NCBI GenBank assembly: GCA_016081115.2
Contig: CM071934.1
Location: 60,621,267 to 60,685,266 of the forward strand
Direction of reading: 5' to 3'
Length of the DNA stretch: 64,000 bases
Source of the DNA: Rehmannia glutinosa
Lineage: Eukaryota > Streptophyta > Magnoliopsida > Lamiales > Orobanchaceae
In this document: one piece after another, positions 1 through 9,869 of the stretch
Position numbering within the stretch: the stretch's first letter is position 1
Layout of the letters: every line of letters begins with the position of its first letter
The notes under the pieces: model-generated
What the model was told of the DNA's origin: nothing
What the model saw: the letters and a program-made list of their open reading frames with translations, nothing else
Databases searched by the model: none
Made by a program: the position numbers and the translations under genes

Positions 1-57
1 TATCCCGCATAAATCTGCGAGTTCCTGAAAGGGCTAGATAGGCACAAGATAGTGGAA

Positions 58-470
58 GTTAAATGGCAAAAACCTCCCGGTTGGATCAAGGTAAATACGG
101 ATGGCGGTGCATCGGGCGTCGAACTCTCACCGCTTCCGTGGTCTTCCTGAATCGTAGAGGTTTTTTTCGGGGTGTTTTGTTCACCACCGTGGTTCAAAGC
201 TATGCGTTTGAAGTGAATTGGTTGCGACAATATATGGGCGATTCAAGACGCTTTTGCTAAGGGGACGACACAAATTTGGCCGAGTCGATTCGATGTATGT
301 AGTGAATTTGCTAGAGAAGAGATCGACGAGGTCCCCGGCGCCACCTTAGTCATTGGCGCCACACACTACATCTTCTCGCGCACATGGATCTCGTAGTTTC
401 ACATATTTTCGGGAAGGCAATCGGGTTGCAGACATGCTGAGCAAGAAGACGGAGTACGGCACATGGTGGG
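58..470 (+). pseudogene. Degenerate LINE RNase H-like domain
   Basis: The plus strand reads KPPGWIKVNTDGGASG from about position 73, which is the usual entry to the RNase H-like domain at the C-terminus of plant LINE ORF2. The domain end, FREGNRVADMLSKK, is recognisable around 404-445, followed by WWGVPP. The stretch between is broken by frame changes and stops, so no RNase H can be made. In family terms this domain would degrade the RNA strand of the RNA/DNA hybrid during target-primed reverse transcription. No RT domain lies upstream because the window starts here. Confidence 0.7.
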
Positions 471-779
471 GCGTCCCGCCCACAGAGCTTACACTATCTT
501 ACTAATGACTATGTTGGCCAATCCAACTATAGGTTTGTTACTTAGTGCGTCACGGCGCTTCCAGGTTTCTTTTCCTATTTTTGGACGCCTTTTTCTTTCC
601 TAGGGGTACTCTTTTTCCTTCCAAGGGTTTTTCCCACAAGGGTGGATTTTATCTTGGGAGGTTTTAACAAGGCCCCAACCATTCATCCATATGGTCGGCT
701 TGTGACCATTTCGTTTTGACATTATTTCCAGGCTTATATTTGGTTACCTGATCACTGTGATCGACAACTATATTTTCAT
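471..779 (+). other. Probable 3' tail of the LINE fragment, no gene
   Basis: After the RNase H remnant the plus strand stays recognisably LINE-like for a while. It has T-rich sequence with CCTAGGGG, then TTTTAACAAGGCCCC at about 660-675, as in plant LINE 3' regions. No poly(A) tail or target duplication is visible. The stretch ends where the minus-strand Copia remnant begins. Confidence 0.35.
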
Positions 780-819
780 TTTTTATAATATTTCGAATTT
801 ATTCAAAAAAATCCCTAAT

Positions 820-1460
820 ATAACATCGATAATCTCATATCTTTCATGTCAAAGTTCTTCTTTAACATGACTACTACCCATAATCAACATATCATCTACA
901 TAAAGGCATATAATAATGTAATCAATTGAAATACCTTTAATGTAGACACACATTGATTTTAAAACCATTTAACTTCATAGTCGAGTCAAGTTTTTCATGC
1001 CATTGCTTAGGTGCTTGTTTTAATCCATAAAGTGACTTAACAAGTTTGCACACCTTTTTCTCTTGTCCGTGTGCAATGAATCCCTCGGGTTGTTCCATAT
1101 AAATCTCATCTTCAAGCTCATCATTCAAGAAAGCGAGTTTTTCACTCTTCACGTCCATTTGATGTATCTCAAGATTATGCAAAAAGCTCAATAGTAATGA
1201 GAATACGAATCGGTGTGATCCTTGTAATAGGAGATTATGTATAAAAAAGTCATATATCTCCTTTTGTTTAAAACTTTTGGCTACCAATCGGGCTTTATAC
1301 TTATATATAGATCCATCTCGATTTGTACTTCCTTTTAAGGATCCATTTGCATCCTAATGGTTTGTAACCCGGTGGGAGATCAACCAACTCCCAAGTATTA
1401 TTTTGCATAATGAAATCTATTTCATTATTGGTAGCTTTTTTCCAAATAAGAGCTTCGGAC
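820..1460 (-). pseudogene. Copia-1 reverse transcriptase, decayed
   Basis: Read on the minus strand, this carries Ty1/copia RT blocks. A QMDVKS-type segment is followed by AFLND, then EDEIYMEQPEGF, then SLYGLKQAPKQW. The catalytic LYVDDMLIMGS segment lies near 880-905 in another frame. Further upstream (about 1320-1460) the NNTWELV-like N-terminal block can be read in pieces. The remnant stops near 780, before any RNase H domain, so it is truncated and frameshifted. It belongs to the same element as the integrase and gag remnants to its right. Confidence 0.8.
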
Positions 1461-2102
1461 TAGACAAAGCTTCTTGAATAGTTCTTGATTCGTTTTCTAA
1501 CATATAAGTTAGAAAATCGGTTCAAAAGACTTAGCTACTTTTGTCCTTTTATCGCATTGGTTCCTCTTCATCATCACATTGAGGTAACCAAAATAGTTTC
1601 ATATGTTCTTTTAATCGAACATTCTTCCTTCATTTCTTTGTTAGGAAAGAAATTTTTGAAAAATACATCATTTCTTGATTCTAAGACCATTTCATCATTT
1701 ATATCGAATTGTTTGACTTGTGTACTAGAAATCGATATGCACTACTATTGTTTGCATATCCAATGAAAATGCAATCAATCATTTTTGGACCGATTCTAAT
1801 TTGTTTTGGCTTAAGTATTTCAACTTAGCCAAACACCCACGTCTTTAAGGTACTTATGTGATGGTTTCCTTCCTTTCCATAACTCATATTGAGTTTTATT
1901 TTTACCTTTTATGGTATCTTATTTATAATGTAGTTTGTAGAAACTATAGCTTCCCCCCACAAGTTTTGGGGAAGCCTAAGCTTATCAACATCCATTCGTC
2001 ATTTCCTTAAGAGTACGATTGTTGCATTCTCAGAACACCATTTGATTGAGGTAAGTAGGAGCTATCGTTTGATGAATTATACCCATTTCCAAGCTGCATT
2101 CT

Positions 2103-2900
2103 TCAAACAAAGCAACATACTCCGCTTCTATCACCACGAATTATCTTAATTTTCAAATTAAACTGATTTTCAACTTCATTCTTATAAGTTTTAAAAGCTA
2201 CTAAAACTTCATCTTTGCTTTCAAAAGATAAACATAACAATATCTTGTGTAATCGACAATAAATGTTAAAAAGTATTTTTTTCCCACCTCGAGTTTGCAC
2301 AAGTTTTAAATCACACACATCCGTGTGGATTAACTCAAGTGGTTTTCTACTTCTTATTGTCGCAATGAAACGGTGTTTTAGCCAATTTTGCTTCAACACA
2401 AATTTTGCATTTATCTAGTGAATTGATTTTAAATGTTGGTATTAAATCAAGATTCACTAACCTTTTAATTGTGTTGAAATTTACGTATCCTAATCTATCA
2501 TGCCATAAATTAGAACAATCCAACAAGAAAATAAAAGTAATATTCTTATTCTTCGCCTCTCGGCAATAAAAACATTCATTACTGAGACATTTTGAAGAGC
2601 TCTTTATCAAGGTATCCTTTACAAAGAAACGCCATTCTTAGTCCTTACAAGCTTACCGGATTCAAGCAATCGGTCTAAATCCGACCTTGCTTAATGGTGG
2701 GCGAAACTAAGTTCTTGCGGTATCCGGGACATACAAAGACATCAACAAGAATAAACCTTTTTTTCCAAAAGTCATCTTGAACACAATCGTTCCAAGCCCC
2801 ACGATGTTGGAAGTGGAAGAGTTTCCCATGAACAATTTTATTCCATTGATCGGAGTGTACGAGGAAAACATCTCTTTGTCGGCACAAATGTGACAATTAG
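2103..2900 (-). pseudogene. Copia-1 GAG-pre-integrase and integrase remnant
   Basis: On the minus strand, LWHDRLGYVNFNTIKRLV (about 2450-2520) followed by CKICVEAK is the zinc-binding pre-integrase domain of Copia polyproteins. Next comes PLELIHTDVCDL (about 2310-2340), the first catalytic Asp block of the integrase core. The second block is visible as IIRGDRSG near 2115-2135, with Asp present but the usual SD context lost. Frame shifts separate the blocks, and the C-terminal integrase region toward 1500 is unreadable. The right part (2675-2900) holds residual protease-to-integrase linker. Confidence 0.75.
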
Positions 2901-3039
2901 CTCGTATCTATCCACCATTCCTCAGGTTATCCACCAAATTGGCCTCAAACACAACAATGGTGAGATCGAGTCCGACATGTCTATCGGAATAGAATTTTCC
3001 TCGGTTATATTAACTTGTTGTTGGTTGCCATTTTTATTA

Positions 3040-3793
3040 ACTTTCTTAGGATGTCGGCAATCCTTAGCCATGTGATTTGGCTTGCCACGCTTGTAGCAAT
3101 TTCCATAAAACGTCTTGGCCTTCCCTTTCTCTTTCCTAATGCTTCCGTTTCTTGCTAGTGCTTGATTCTATAAGATTGGCCTTGGCCTCCATTCCATTTT
3201 TTTGGTTTTGACTTCAAATTTTCGATTATCTTCTTCAATCCGAACACGAACTATCAAATCTCAAGCCTCATTTCTTTGCGTTTGTGCTTGAGGTAGTTCT
3301 TAAAATCTTTCCACAATGGCACCAATTTTTCGATAATAGCAGCCACTTGGAAAGACTCATTCAATGTCATTCCTTTAGACACTAAGTCATGAAGTATGAT
3401 TTGAATTCTTGTACTTGCCTGATCACCGTTCTTGAAGTCCAGAAATTTGCTGATAACAAATTTCTTTGTGCCAGCATCTTCTGTCTTATATTTCTTCTTC
3501 AAAAAGTCCCACAACTCTTTGGACATTTTGAATAAACTATAGACATTATAGAGGGTGTCTTTCAGCTCATTCAAAACATAGTTTCCGCAGAGGAAATCGT
3601 TGTTGTGCCAAAGAATCTACATCAATCCTTCTTTGGTTGTCTATTTCTTCTTCAGCAATGGTCGGAGGGTCCTCCTTCAAAAACCGGGACAAATCCAACA
3701 TTGTTAAGTAGAAAAACATCTTCTGTTGCCACCTTTTGAATCAACTCCGGAGAATTTTGCTGGTTTTTTGCCAAGAGCAGGAGCAACAGCCAT
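3040..3793 (-). pseudogene. Copia-1 gag with a damaged zinc knuckle
   Basis: The gag start is the minus-strand ATG at 3793-3791 (MAVAPALGKKPAKFSG). A frame break follows, then the UBN2/gag core with LYNVYSLFKMSKELWDFL and FKNGDQASTRIQIILHDL (about 3380-3560). The nucleocapsid knuckle lies near 3063-3104 and reads CYKRGKPNHMAKDC. The second metal-binding Cys of the usual CxxCxxxxHxxxxC pattern is Arg here. Gag would form the capsid particle in the cytoplasm, but this copy cannot make the full protein. Confidence 0.75.
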
Positions 3794-3942
3794 GGAGTGA
3801 AACTTATATTTGCCATCGTCTTGAAAACAATAGAAAAATTTCATCTTGCAATCGTTATTTGTATGGTACTATTTTCAAGAAATTGGCTAAGTACGTAAAT
3901 AGAAATAGAAAACAGACGTAAAAGTGTTTAAGTCGAGGCTAG

Positions 3943-5096
3943 TGTTAGATATTATATCTGCAAGACGAAATTGCCCCATACGAAGTGCTCACAGTTCTGG
4001 CAATCATCTCTAAGATACAAAGATTTTACAGGTTCGACTTAGCAACACTTGCAAAAGATGAGACCACAACGATCAGGACAAGTTTTTGGACTATCAAGCT
4101 TTTCAAGAATAAAAATCAATATGTTGAGTGCGAGGATCATTCATATTATTATCTCGAGGAATTTTTGTATATTTTTCATTCAACGGGGAATGTTTTATAT
4201 AGGCATCTAGGTGTGCCTCATGGAAAGGTCATGTCTTTTGGTTCAAAAGACATGTTTTATCAGCCAAAATAGCACATGTTAGTCCGATCAGGTGCATCCG
4301 TTCGAGAAAGGTGCGACTGTTCGCTTTAACGCGCGTTCGGATGCAATGTTTGGCCCAAGTGCACTCATCGCTCACTCAAATGCGCGGCCAGTGCATAACT
4401 TGCTTTCGGTCATGTGCGCATCCGCCGCCTATAGCACGATCGTACGAGTAACCCACTCGTGGTATGCGGGTCCAATTTTGTGTAAAATGATTTTTAAAGG
4501 GTCCAAATAATATTTGTTCAAAACTATAAGGGCCTTGAAGCCCAAGCCCAAGCACAGGGCCCATGACCGGGACCCAGGTTGGGCTGGGCAGGCGGCGCGC
4601 GCGTGTGTGTGTGTTAATTTAAACCAAACCCATAAGTATGTATGTCCTCCTTCCTTTAAAAATTTTGGTGTCCCAATGGCCCAAACCCATTACTCCTCAC
4701 TTGGGCTATATTAATTGAGCTAAAGTACTTGGCTTTTTATTTTATGTGGGGTGGAGTTTCACTGTACCCCCACATTTCCCAATTTCCATATCAATTTCTA
4801 GTTTTAAGTGGCCAACTTATTGCATTAATTTCTAATTCACCCGAAATTGGATTTGAGAAATTCCTAATGTTAATTTCATCTACTTACTTAGTAGAATTTA
4901 ATTATCTATTTTTTTTCATTTCCCATGAATGGAAACCACTTAAATATTTGGTCCAATATGGGTCAACACCCATTTTGTACAAAAACAAATTCCAACAGGG
5001 TATTCATATGATTAAAAAACATTGTGAATTACTTATTCATTGGTTGGATAGACTTTTTCATCATTTAATTGAATCATGCAATATTAATCTCTAACA
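3943..5096 (-). repeat. LTR of Copia-1 (5' LTR, minus strand)
   Basis: The 1,154-bp block is bounded by TGTTAGATATTATATCTG at its left edge and by an ATTAATCTCTAACA end at 5096. On the minus strand it therefore starts TGTTAGA and ends TCTAACA, as an LTR should, and the termini show an extended imperfect inverted repeat. It sits just upstream of the gag start of the minus-strand Copia remnant and contains a minus-strand TATA box. No second LTR copy is visible in the window, so the limits rest on the terminal motifs only. A clear primer-binding site was not found. Confidence 0.55.
4193..4201 (-). promoter_or_regulatory. TATA box in the Copia-1 LTR
   Basis: The minus strand reads CCTATATAAAAC, about 400 bp upstream of the gag ATG and inside the predicted LTR. 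The position and orientation suit the LTR promoter. Confidence 0.5.
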
Positions 5097-5609
5097 TAAT
5101 TATCAAATTTCAATATATATATTAAAATTTTTAATGTCTTAGTCATGCATTTAGACAATTATCTATCATGACAATTGATTGTTTATGCTTTAAATGGGCA
5201 ATATAATAATTAATTTAATTCAATTGGGATATTTTCATGTTATTTTCCGAATACACTTTGTTTATTGTTTATAAATTATTAAGCAAAAATGTTGATTTAC
5301 ACTGTTGATCGCCTTAACGGTAGTTTTCAAGATTCTATGAAAGATAACCCATACAAATTGTTGTTAATATTTCTCTTTTTAATTTTTTTATTGAAATAAG
5401 GAATACAACAATTACTAAAATTTAAAATTATTTTTCTTAACATATGTGTATTGCACGGAGGATTGCTAGCAAGAACAAAAATTTGGAGTGTGGCCTTTAG
5501 TGAAACTTGAATGGATGATTTGCATTTCAATATAAAGCACGCTCACCAATCCTATCCTATACTTGAAGTGAGAGAATTGTTTGCTTTTTATAAAATGTGA
5601 GTAATCAGA
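5097..5609. other. AT-rich intergenic DNA, nothing recognised
   Basis: This lies between the Copia-1 LTR and the target duplication of the Mutator-like element. No coding similarity, tandem repeat or RNA gene was seen. Confidence 0.5.
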
Positions 5610-5775
5610 TTTTCGTTTGGCAAAAACTTGTATAGGACCGTCTTACGAATCCTATTCCGTAAGACGGATCCTACCTGCGACCCGCCTGATGCCCCCGCCC
5701 ACCGCCCAACCCACTGCCCGCCCGTGCCACCAAACTACCCGTTATATTTAAAAAAAAAAATCCGCGCGCTTGTGG

Positions 5776-5829
5776 GGAATTGAACCTGCGAGCCTCTAGA
5801 GGCTAAGGTGTTATTCTACCACTAGACCA
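5776..5829 (-). other. tRNA-like module in the left TIR (pol III boxes)
   Basis: On the minus strand there is a box A-like TGGTCTAGTGGTAGAAT (complement of 5813-5829), then a palindrome AGCCTCTAGAGGCT, then a box B-like GGTTCAATTCC (complement of 5776-5786). The beginning resembles a tRNA-Gly (GCACCAATGG). The 3' acceptor strand does not pair and the anticodon arm has become a palindrome, so this is not a tRNA gene. The module points outward, toward the left end of the element. Confidence 0.6.
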
Positions 5830-5919
5830 TTGGTGCTTGTTGTGCATATTTACTATGACCATGAGTATAACCATGAATATAAAGCTTCATTATCATCCCT
5901 TCATTTTAAAAATTTAAAT

Positions 5920-6344
5920 TCTCTGAATAGGAATGATACTTTATCCTAAAATAGTGATACTTTTGAGTAATAAATATAATACTTTTAAGGTGAACATTGA
6001 TATTTTAATTTTTACATATTCAAAAATAAGATTTTTTCATATACTCATTCTAGTCTCATAGCTAATGTTTTTTACATTGAAAACCGATACTTATCTTTGA
6101 AATAGTGATACATTTGATATTAAATATGATACTTTTATGATGGATAATGTCATTTTAAAATTTTGAATTCTCTGAATGAAAAGTAATACTTTATCCGAAA
6201 ATAAAGTGATACTTTTTGAGTAAGAAATATGATAGTTTTAAGGTGAACATTATTCAAAAATAAATTTTTTTGATGTACTCATTCTAGTCTCATAGCTAAT
6301 GTTTTTATCATTGAAAAACTAATACTTGTCTTGAAATAGTGATA
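5920..6344. repeat. AT-rich array of GATACTTTT-type units, left part
   Basis: Degenerate repeats of GATACTTTATCC, AGTGATACTTTTGAGTAA and TAATACTTTTAAGGTGAACATT recur here about every 30-60 bp. They fill the core of the Mutator-like element left of the hAT insertion. The same kind of unit fills the neighbouring element at 9.9-11.9 kb. Confidence 0.6.
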
Positions 6345-7392
6345 CTTTTGATTAGAGATGTTAAACGGGCTCGGGCGCTGCGGCCGTTTAGCCCGGAAAA
6401 AAGCAGGGTTAGGGCCGATTTTTCTCGCCCGCTTAAACTGGGCTTTTTTGGCCGGACCGTTAGCCCGCGGGCTAACGGGCCAGCCCGCCACGGCCACCGC
6501 TGCCACCGGCCGGCCCGCCGCCACCGGCCGCCCGTTTTTTTTTTTTTTTTTTGAATTTTGTATTTTTGTTTTTCAAAATAGAGGGTTGGTGAATTAAGGG
6601 ATAACAAAACTTACGTAATATTTCCTAAGAAAGATATTTTTATAGTGACTTAAAATGTAATCAATTATGATGATTTAAAATGTTATATAATTTATATCTC
6701 TCAAATAAATACAATACTATAATCTAAATAGTTTAAAATTTTCGTGACTTAAATGTGACAAATAATTGAAATTCTATTCATATTATTATAAAGATGAATT
6801 TGTTGCATTTTGAGATTACAACTTATCTCACGCACAAACATTGAATATCAAATCGCGTTTTATCATTATTTATATTTATTTAATTTGTTTGACAAAAATC
6901 AAATGTATTAAGAAAATATTCATTATATAGTGTTTATCATTCTACATTGTAGTTTGTTGTTTCTATTTTTATTTTCGAAATGAGTTTTTGCACATATTTT
7001 TGTATTAACTCTTATTGCGGTAAGTATGTTGTTTAAAGTTCAAAGCCTTTGTGATAATGATGATGTTGGTTTATATTTGAATTTTAAGACTTTTATCCTT
7101 GTAATGCAACATAAATAAATTGTGTAATTTAGTTTTGCATATTTAGTTTGATTGTTATATTGTTATACATGCTTTAGTATAAAAATTAGATTTAAATAAA
7201 AAAAAAAAATTTTTAGCTTGTAGAGTTAGTGGCTGCTTTGGCCGAAGCCCGCTAGTGGTTGGGTTAGGTTCGTAAAATGCTAGCCCGCATAGTAGTGGCC
7301 CGTTTAGCCCGGCCCGTTTAGCCCGGCCCGTTAGCCCGCTTAGCCCGAAGCCCTATGGCTAGGGCCACCCGCTTAACATCTCTACTTTTGAT
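6345..7392. mobile_element. hAT-type non-autonomous element with exact 8-bp TSD
   Basis: The element spans 6353-7384 (1,032 bp). It is flanked by CTTTTGAT on both sides (6345-6352 and 7385-7392), an exact 8-bp target duplication as expected for hAT. The ends are TAGAGATGTTAAACGGG on the left and, inverted, TAGAGATGTTAAGCGGG on the right, so the TIR has one mismatch in 17. Subterminal regions are packed with GGCCCGTTTAGCCC-like GC motifs, while the centre is AT-rich. No transposase ORF is present, so any movement would need a transposase from elsewhere. It inserted into the GATACTTTT array of the older element. Confidence 0.85.
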
Positions 7393-7920
7393 GTTAAATA
7401 TGATACATTTGTGATACTTCAATCTAATGATTTTCTAATATGATCGTATTAAAAACAAACATGATACTTTATCCCAAAAATGGATACTTTTACTCATAAA
7501 AGTGGTACTTTTAACTCTTCATATTTATTTTTCTTTTTCACTGTCTCAATTCATACTTCGTGATTTATTTACAAAAACATGATACTTTATCTCAAAAAAT
7601 GGATATTTTTACTCATAAAAGTGTTACTTTAGCTCTTTTTTATTTATTTTTCCTTCATGATTTTAAGTATCATGTTTTTTTAATATAGTCACAAATTAGA
7701 AATGAAGGAAAGAAGAAAAATAAAAAATAAACATGATATAGTTAAAGTAACACTTTTATAAGTAAAAGTATCCGTTTGTTGAGATAAAGTATCATATTTC
7801 TTAATACGATTACAAACTAGAACAAAAAAAGAGGAAAAATAAAACATAAATATGATGTAGTTAAAGTAACACTTTTATAAGTATCCATTTATTGAGATAA
7901 TGTATCAAGATTTTTTAATA
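7393..7920. repeat. AT-rich array of GATACTTTT-type units, right part
   Basis: Continuation of the array on the far side of the hAT element. Repeated pieces include ATGATACTTTATC, GGATACTTTTACTCATAAAAG and the reverse forms AAAGTAACACTTTTATAAGTA. Both orientations occur, so long hairpins are possible. Confidence 0.55.
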
Positions 7921-8040
7921 GACTTGGGTTCGATTCTTAACCTTTACATTTATAGGCATTTTTAATTTTTGTTAATTACCGACGCATTTATGAATGAGTT
8001 TATATAAAGTATTATACTAAAATTGCACAATAAGTACTAG

Positions 8041-8093
8041 TGGTGTAGTGGTAGAACACCACCTTAAGTCTATTAAGGTCACGAGTTCAATTA
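8041..8093 (+). other. tRNA-like module in the right TIR (pol III boxes)
   Basis: Plus strand: box A-like TGGTGTAGTGGTAGAAC (8041-8057), hairpin CCTTAA-GTCTA-TTAAGG (8062-8078), and box B-like GAGTTCAATTA (8083-8093). It is the inverted counterpart of the module in the left TIR and also faces outward. Spacing and order match a tRNA gene, but no acceptor stem can form. Confidence 0.6.
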
Positions 8094-8273
8094 ACTGAGC
8101 AGATTTTTTTAAATAAGAGGTGTGGGTAGGGTTTGGGCTAGGCGTGGGCGGCGCGCGCGGGGGGCGTTGGGTGGGCTGGGGGGTGGGGCTGTCGCGGGTC
8201 GCGGATCGTCAGGGTCCGTCTTTACTTTAATAGATCCATAAGACGGTCCTCTGGAGACCTACCCTTTGCGTTT

Positions 8274-9001
8274 AACACAAGTCTTCTCTTGTCAAAAATG
8301 TAAGGTTAACCAATAAACTATTTTGTACCCTTAATTAGGCAATTTGAGTAAAGTGAAAGAAAAATCATAACAATTATACATTGCTACATCTGGTACAAGC
8401 TGGTAAGGTCATGATTCATGAATGTGCAATTCTACCCCCAAAAGAAAACATGCCCAATGTTAGAAAATTATCACATGGCTGAGAATGAGGCCTCCAATTG
8501 GGATGTGTTTGCCAACCAAAAGTTTTCCACAACTAAAAACAAAAGACAATTGATCCAATTGGAGGCAAAGGACAAAAAAGGGAAACAAGAAAAATGAGAG
8601 AAGAAGAAAGAACATAAATGGTAATATTAAAAAGTTATAGGGCTAATTCTTGGTGGACTCTAACTGTGATTGTCATTACTATGAATCACAATTCACAATC
8701 AATAATTTAGATTTGTATAAGAATTCGGCCAGTGTGCTATGAATGTGGCCGGCTATCTTATAAATAGTATGGTAGGATCACAATCGTCTCATCAATCGTA
8801 ATTATGTTAAGAATTCGGCCAATTGCTATGATGTCCCATGCTATCCCATAAATGGTATGTACAGTTAGTTACTAGAGTTTGGTCCATAAAAAAACTATCA
8901 ATCTACAAATTTTAGATATATAAACATAAATAATTTCATAACTACAATTACAATGGTGTGATTAACCAAACTCAGATTTGTATAAGAACCTCACGGAGAA
9001 T
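8274..9001. other. AT-rich intergenic DNA with diverged short repeats
   Basis: No gene seen. AAGAATTCGGCCA followed by TGCTATGA occurs near 8719 and 8812, and a more diverged copy (GAATTTGCCCAATATGCTATG) lies near 9164. Each is followed by a CCATAAATGG-like or TATAAATAG-like stretch, and the last two also by AGAGTTTGGTCCAT. These look like an old degenerate repeat family. Confidence 0.4.
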
Positions 9002-9154
9002 GAGATGCTACTCAAGTGGGTTCAACTCAATTCCTCATGATTTTGCTAAATGTCTCATTATGACATATGTATATATTTTTGTCGGAAAAAATTCAAAATG
9101 TGACATATATCGTAATTAGATGGGAGTTGAGTTGTACCCACTTGAATAACATCT
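9002..9154. mobile_element. Small foldback/MITE-like element
   Basis: The left end GAGATGCTACTCAAGTGGGT is inverted at the right end as CCCACTTGAATAACATCT. The inverted match extends into CAACTCAAYTCC, giving about 30 bp of imperfect TIR around an AT-rich centre. No convincing target duplication was found. Confidence 0.5.
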
Positions 9155-9308
9155 AATTAGACGAATTTGCCCAATATGCTATGTATGCGATGCTATTCCC
9201 AATCTCCATAAATGGCGCTATACGAGCACTAAGAGTTTGGTCCATTAATGTGAATTATATTGTTCAAACTATCATATAATGATTTTATTATAGATTATCT
9301 TTAATAAT

Positions 9309-9577
9309 TACTCTTTCCTATTTAAAATAAGTGACGTGTTGACACATAAAAATTCTTCAAAAGAGAATGATGTTTTGACATTTTCAAGACTTGGTGAGAA
9401 AAGATTTTTCTTAAATTACCCTTAAATGTATCATTTTTCAACTAACACTAATGCTTATATTTGTTTTGTTTCAAAGCGGCATTTATGATTTATTGAGGTT
9501 ATATAGAGTATTTTAACATAGTTCTTAATATGTGTGTTTTTTCCTAAAATATCACTTATTTTGAATAGAAGGGAGTA
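9309..9577. mobile_element. Stowaway-type MITE (Tc1/mariner)
   Basis: Ends read TACTCTTTCCTATTTAAAAT on the left and, inverted, TACTCCCTTCTATTCAAAAT on the right, both followed by AAGTGA. This is the familiar plant CTCCCT..AAAATAAGTG terminus with TA target duplications (9309-9310 and 9576-9577). The body of about 265 bp is non-coding. Confidence 0.75.
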
Positions 9578-9783
9578 CTATTTAATATAATATCATGAAA
9601 AATAAAAATATAACCATGTTTATTATATTTTGAAATAATTAGATTAAAAATACAATAGAAATCATTCTTATGTTTATTGTATTGTGGGATTAGTTGGTTA
9701 TTGTCAATTTATCACTAACGCTACTATAATTAGAATAATAATATATTATTTTCTTGAGCACTGCAATTAATAATAAAATGAAA

Positions 9784-9850
9784 AAATCTCTTATAAGACG
9801 GTCTTACGGATCCTAATTCATAATACGGAGCCTATTACCGAGATCTAAAG
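9784..9850. repeat. Isolated terminus of the GACGGTCTTAC element family
   Basis: AATCTCTTATAAGACGGTC followed by TTACGGATCC resembles the tips of the neighbouring TIR elements. No partner end was paired to it. Confidence 0.4.
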
Positions 9851-9869
9851 CCTGGATCCATTAAAAAAA

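Larger units (their letters stand above)
5610..8273. mobile_element. Mutator-like non-autonomous element with long TIRs
   Basis: The element runs from 5619 to 8264 and is flanked by TTTTCGTTT (5610-5618) and TTTGCGTTT (8265-8273), a 9-bp target duplication with one mismatch. Left and right ends share the inverted motif AGGACCGTCTTAYGGATC near the tips. The similarity continues about 220 bp inward, through a GC-rich stretch rich in CCCGCC/GGGCGG and into a tRNA-like module on both sides. The core is AT-rich with GATACTTTT arrays and has no transposase ORF. A hAT element of 1,032 bp is inserted inside. A 9-bp TSD with long TIRs points to the Mutator superfamily; that assignment is inference. 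Confidence 0.65.

Noticed and set aside
4729..5094. 121-codon open frame
   Set aside because: It lies within the Copia-1 LTR, is AT-rich with biased Phe/Ile/Leu content, and shows no family motif.
5772..5835. tRNA-Gly gene on the minus strand
   Set aside because: Box A and box B are good and the first bases are tRNA-Gly-like. However, the 3' acceptor strand does not pair and the anticodon arm is a palindrome, so it was kept only as a tRNA-like module of the TIR.
6279..6607. Several overlapping Arg/Pro/Ala-rich open frames
   Set aside because: They come from the GC-rich subterminal repeats of the hAT element and end in a homopolymer. Frames open on both strands are a composition effect.
8036..8100. 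tRNA gene on the plus strand
   Set aside because: Same reasoning: no acceptor stem and no plausible anticodon loop. It is the inverted counterpart of the left TIR module.
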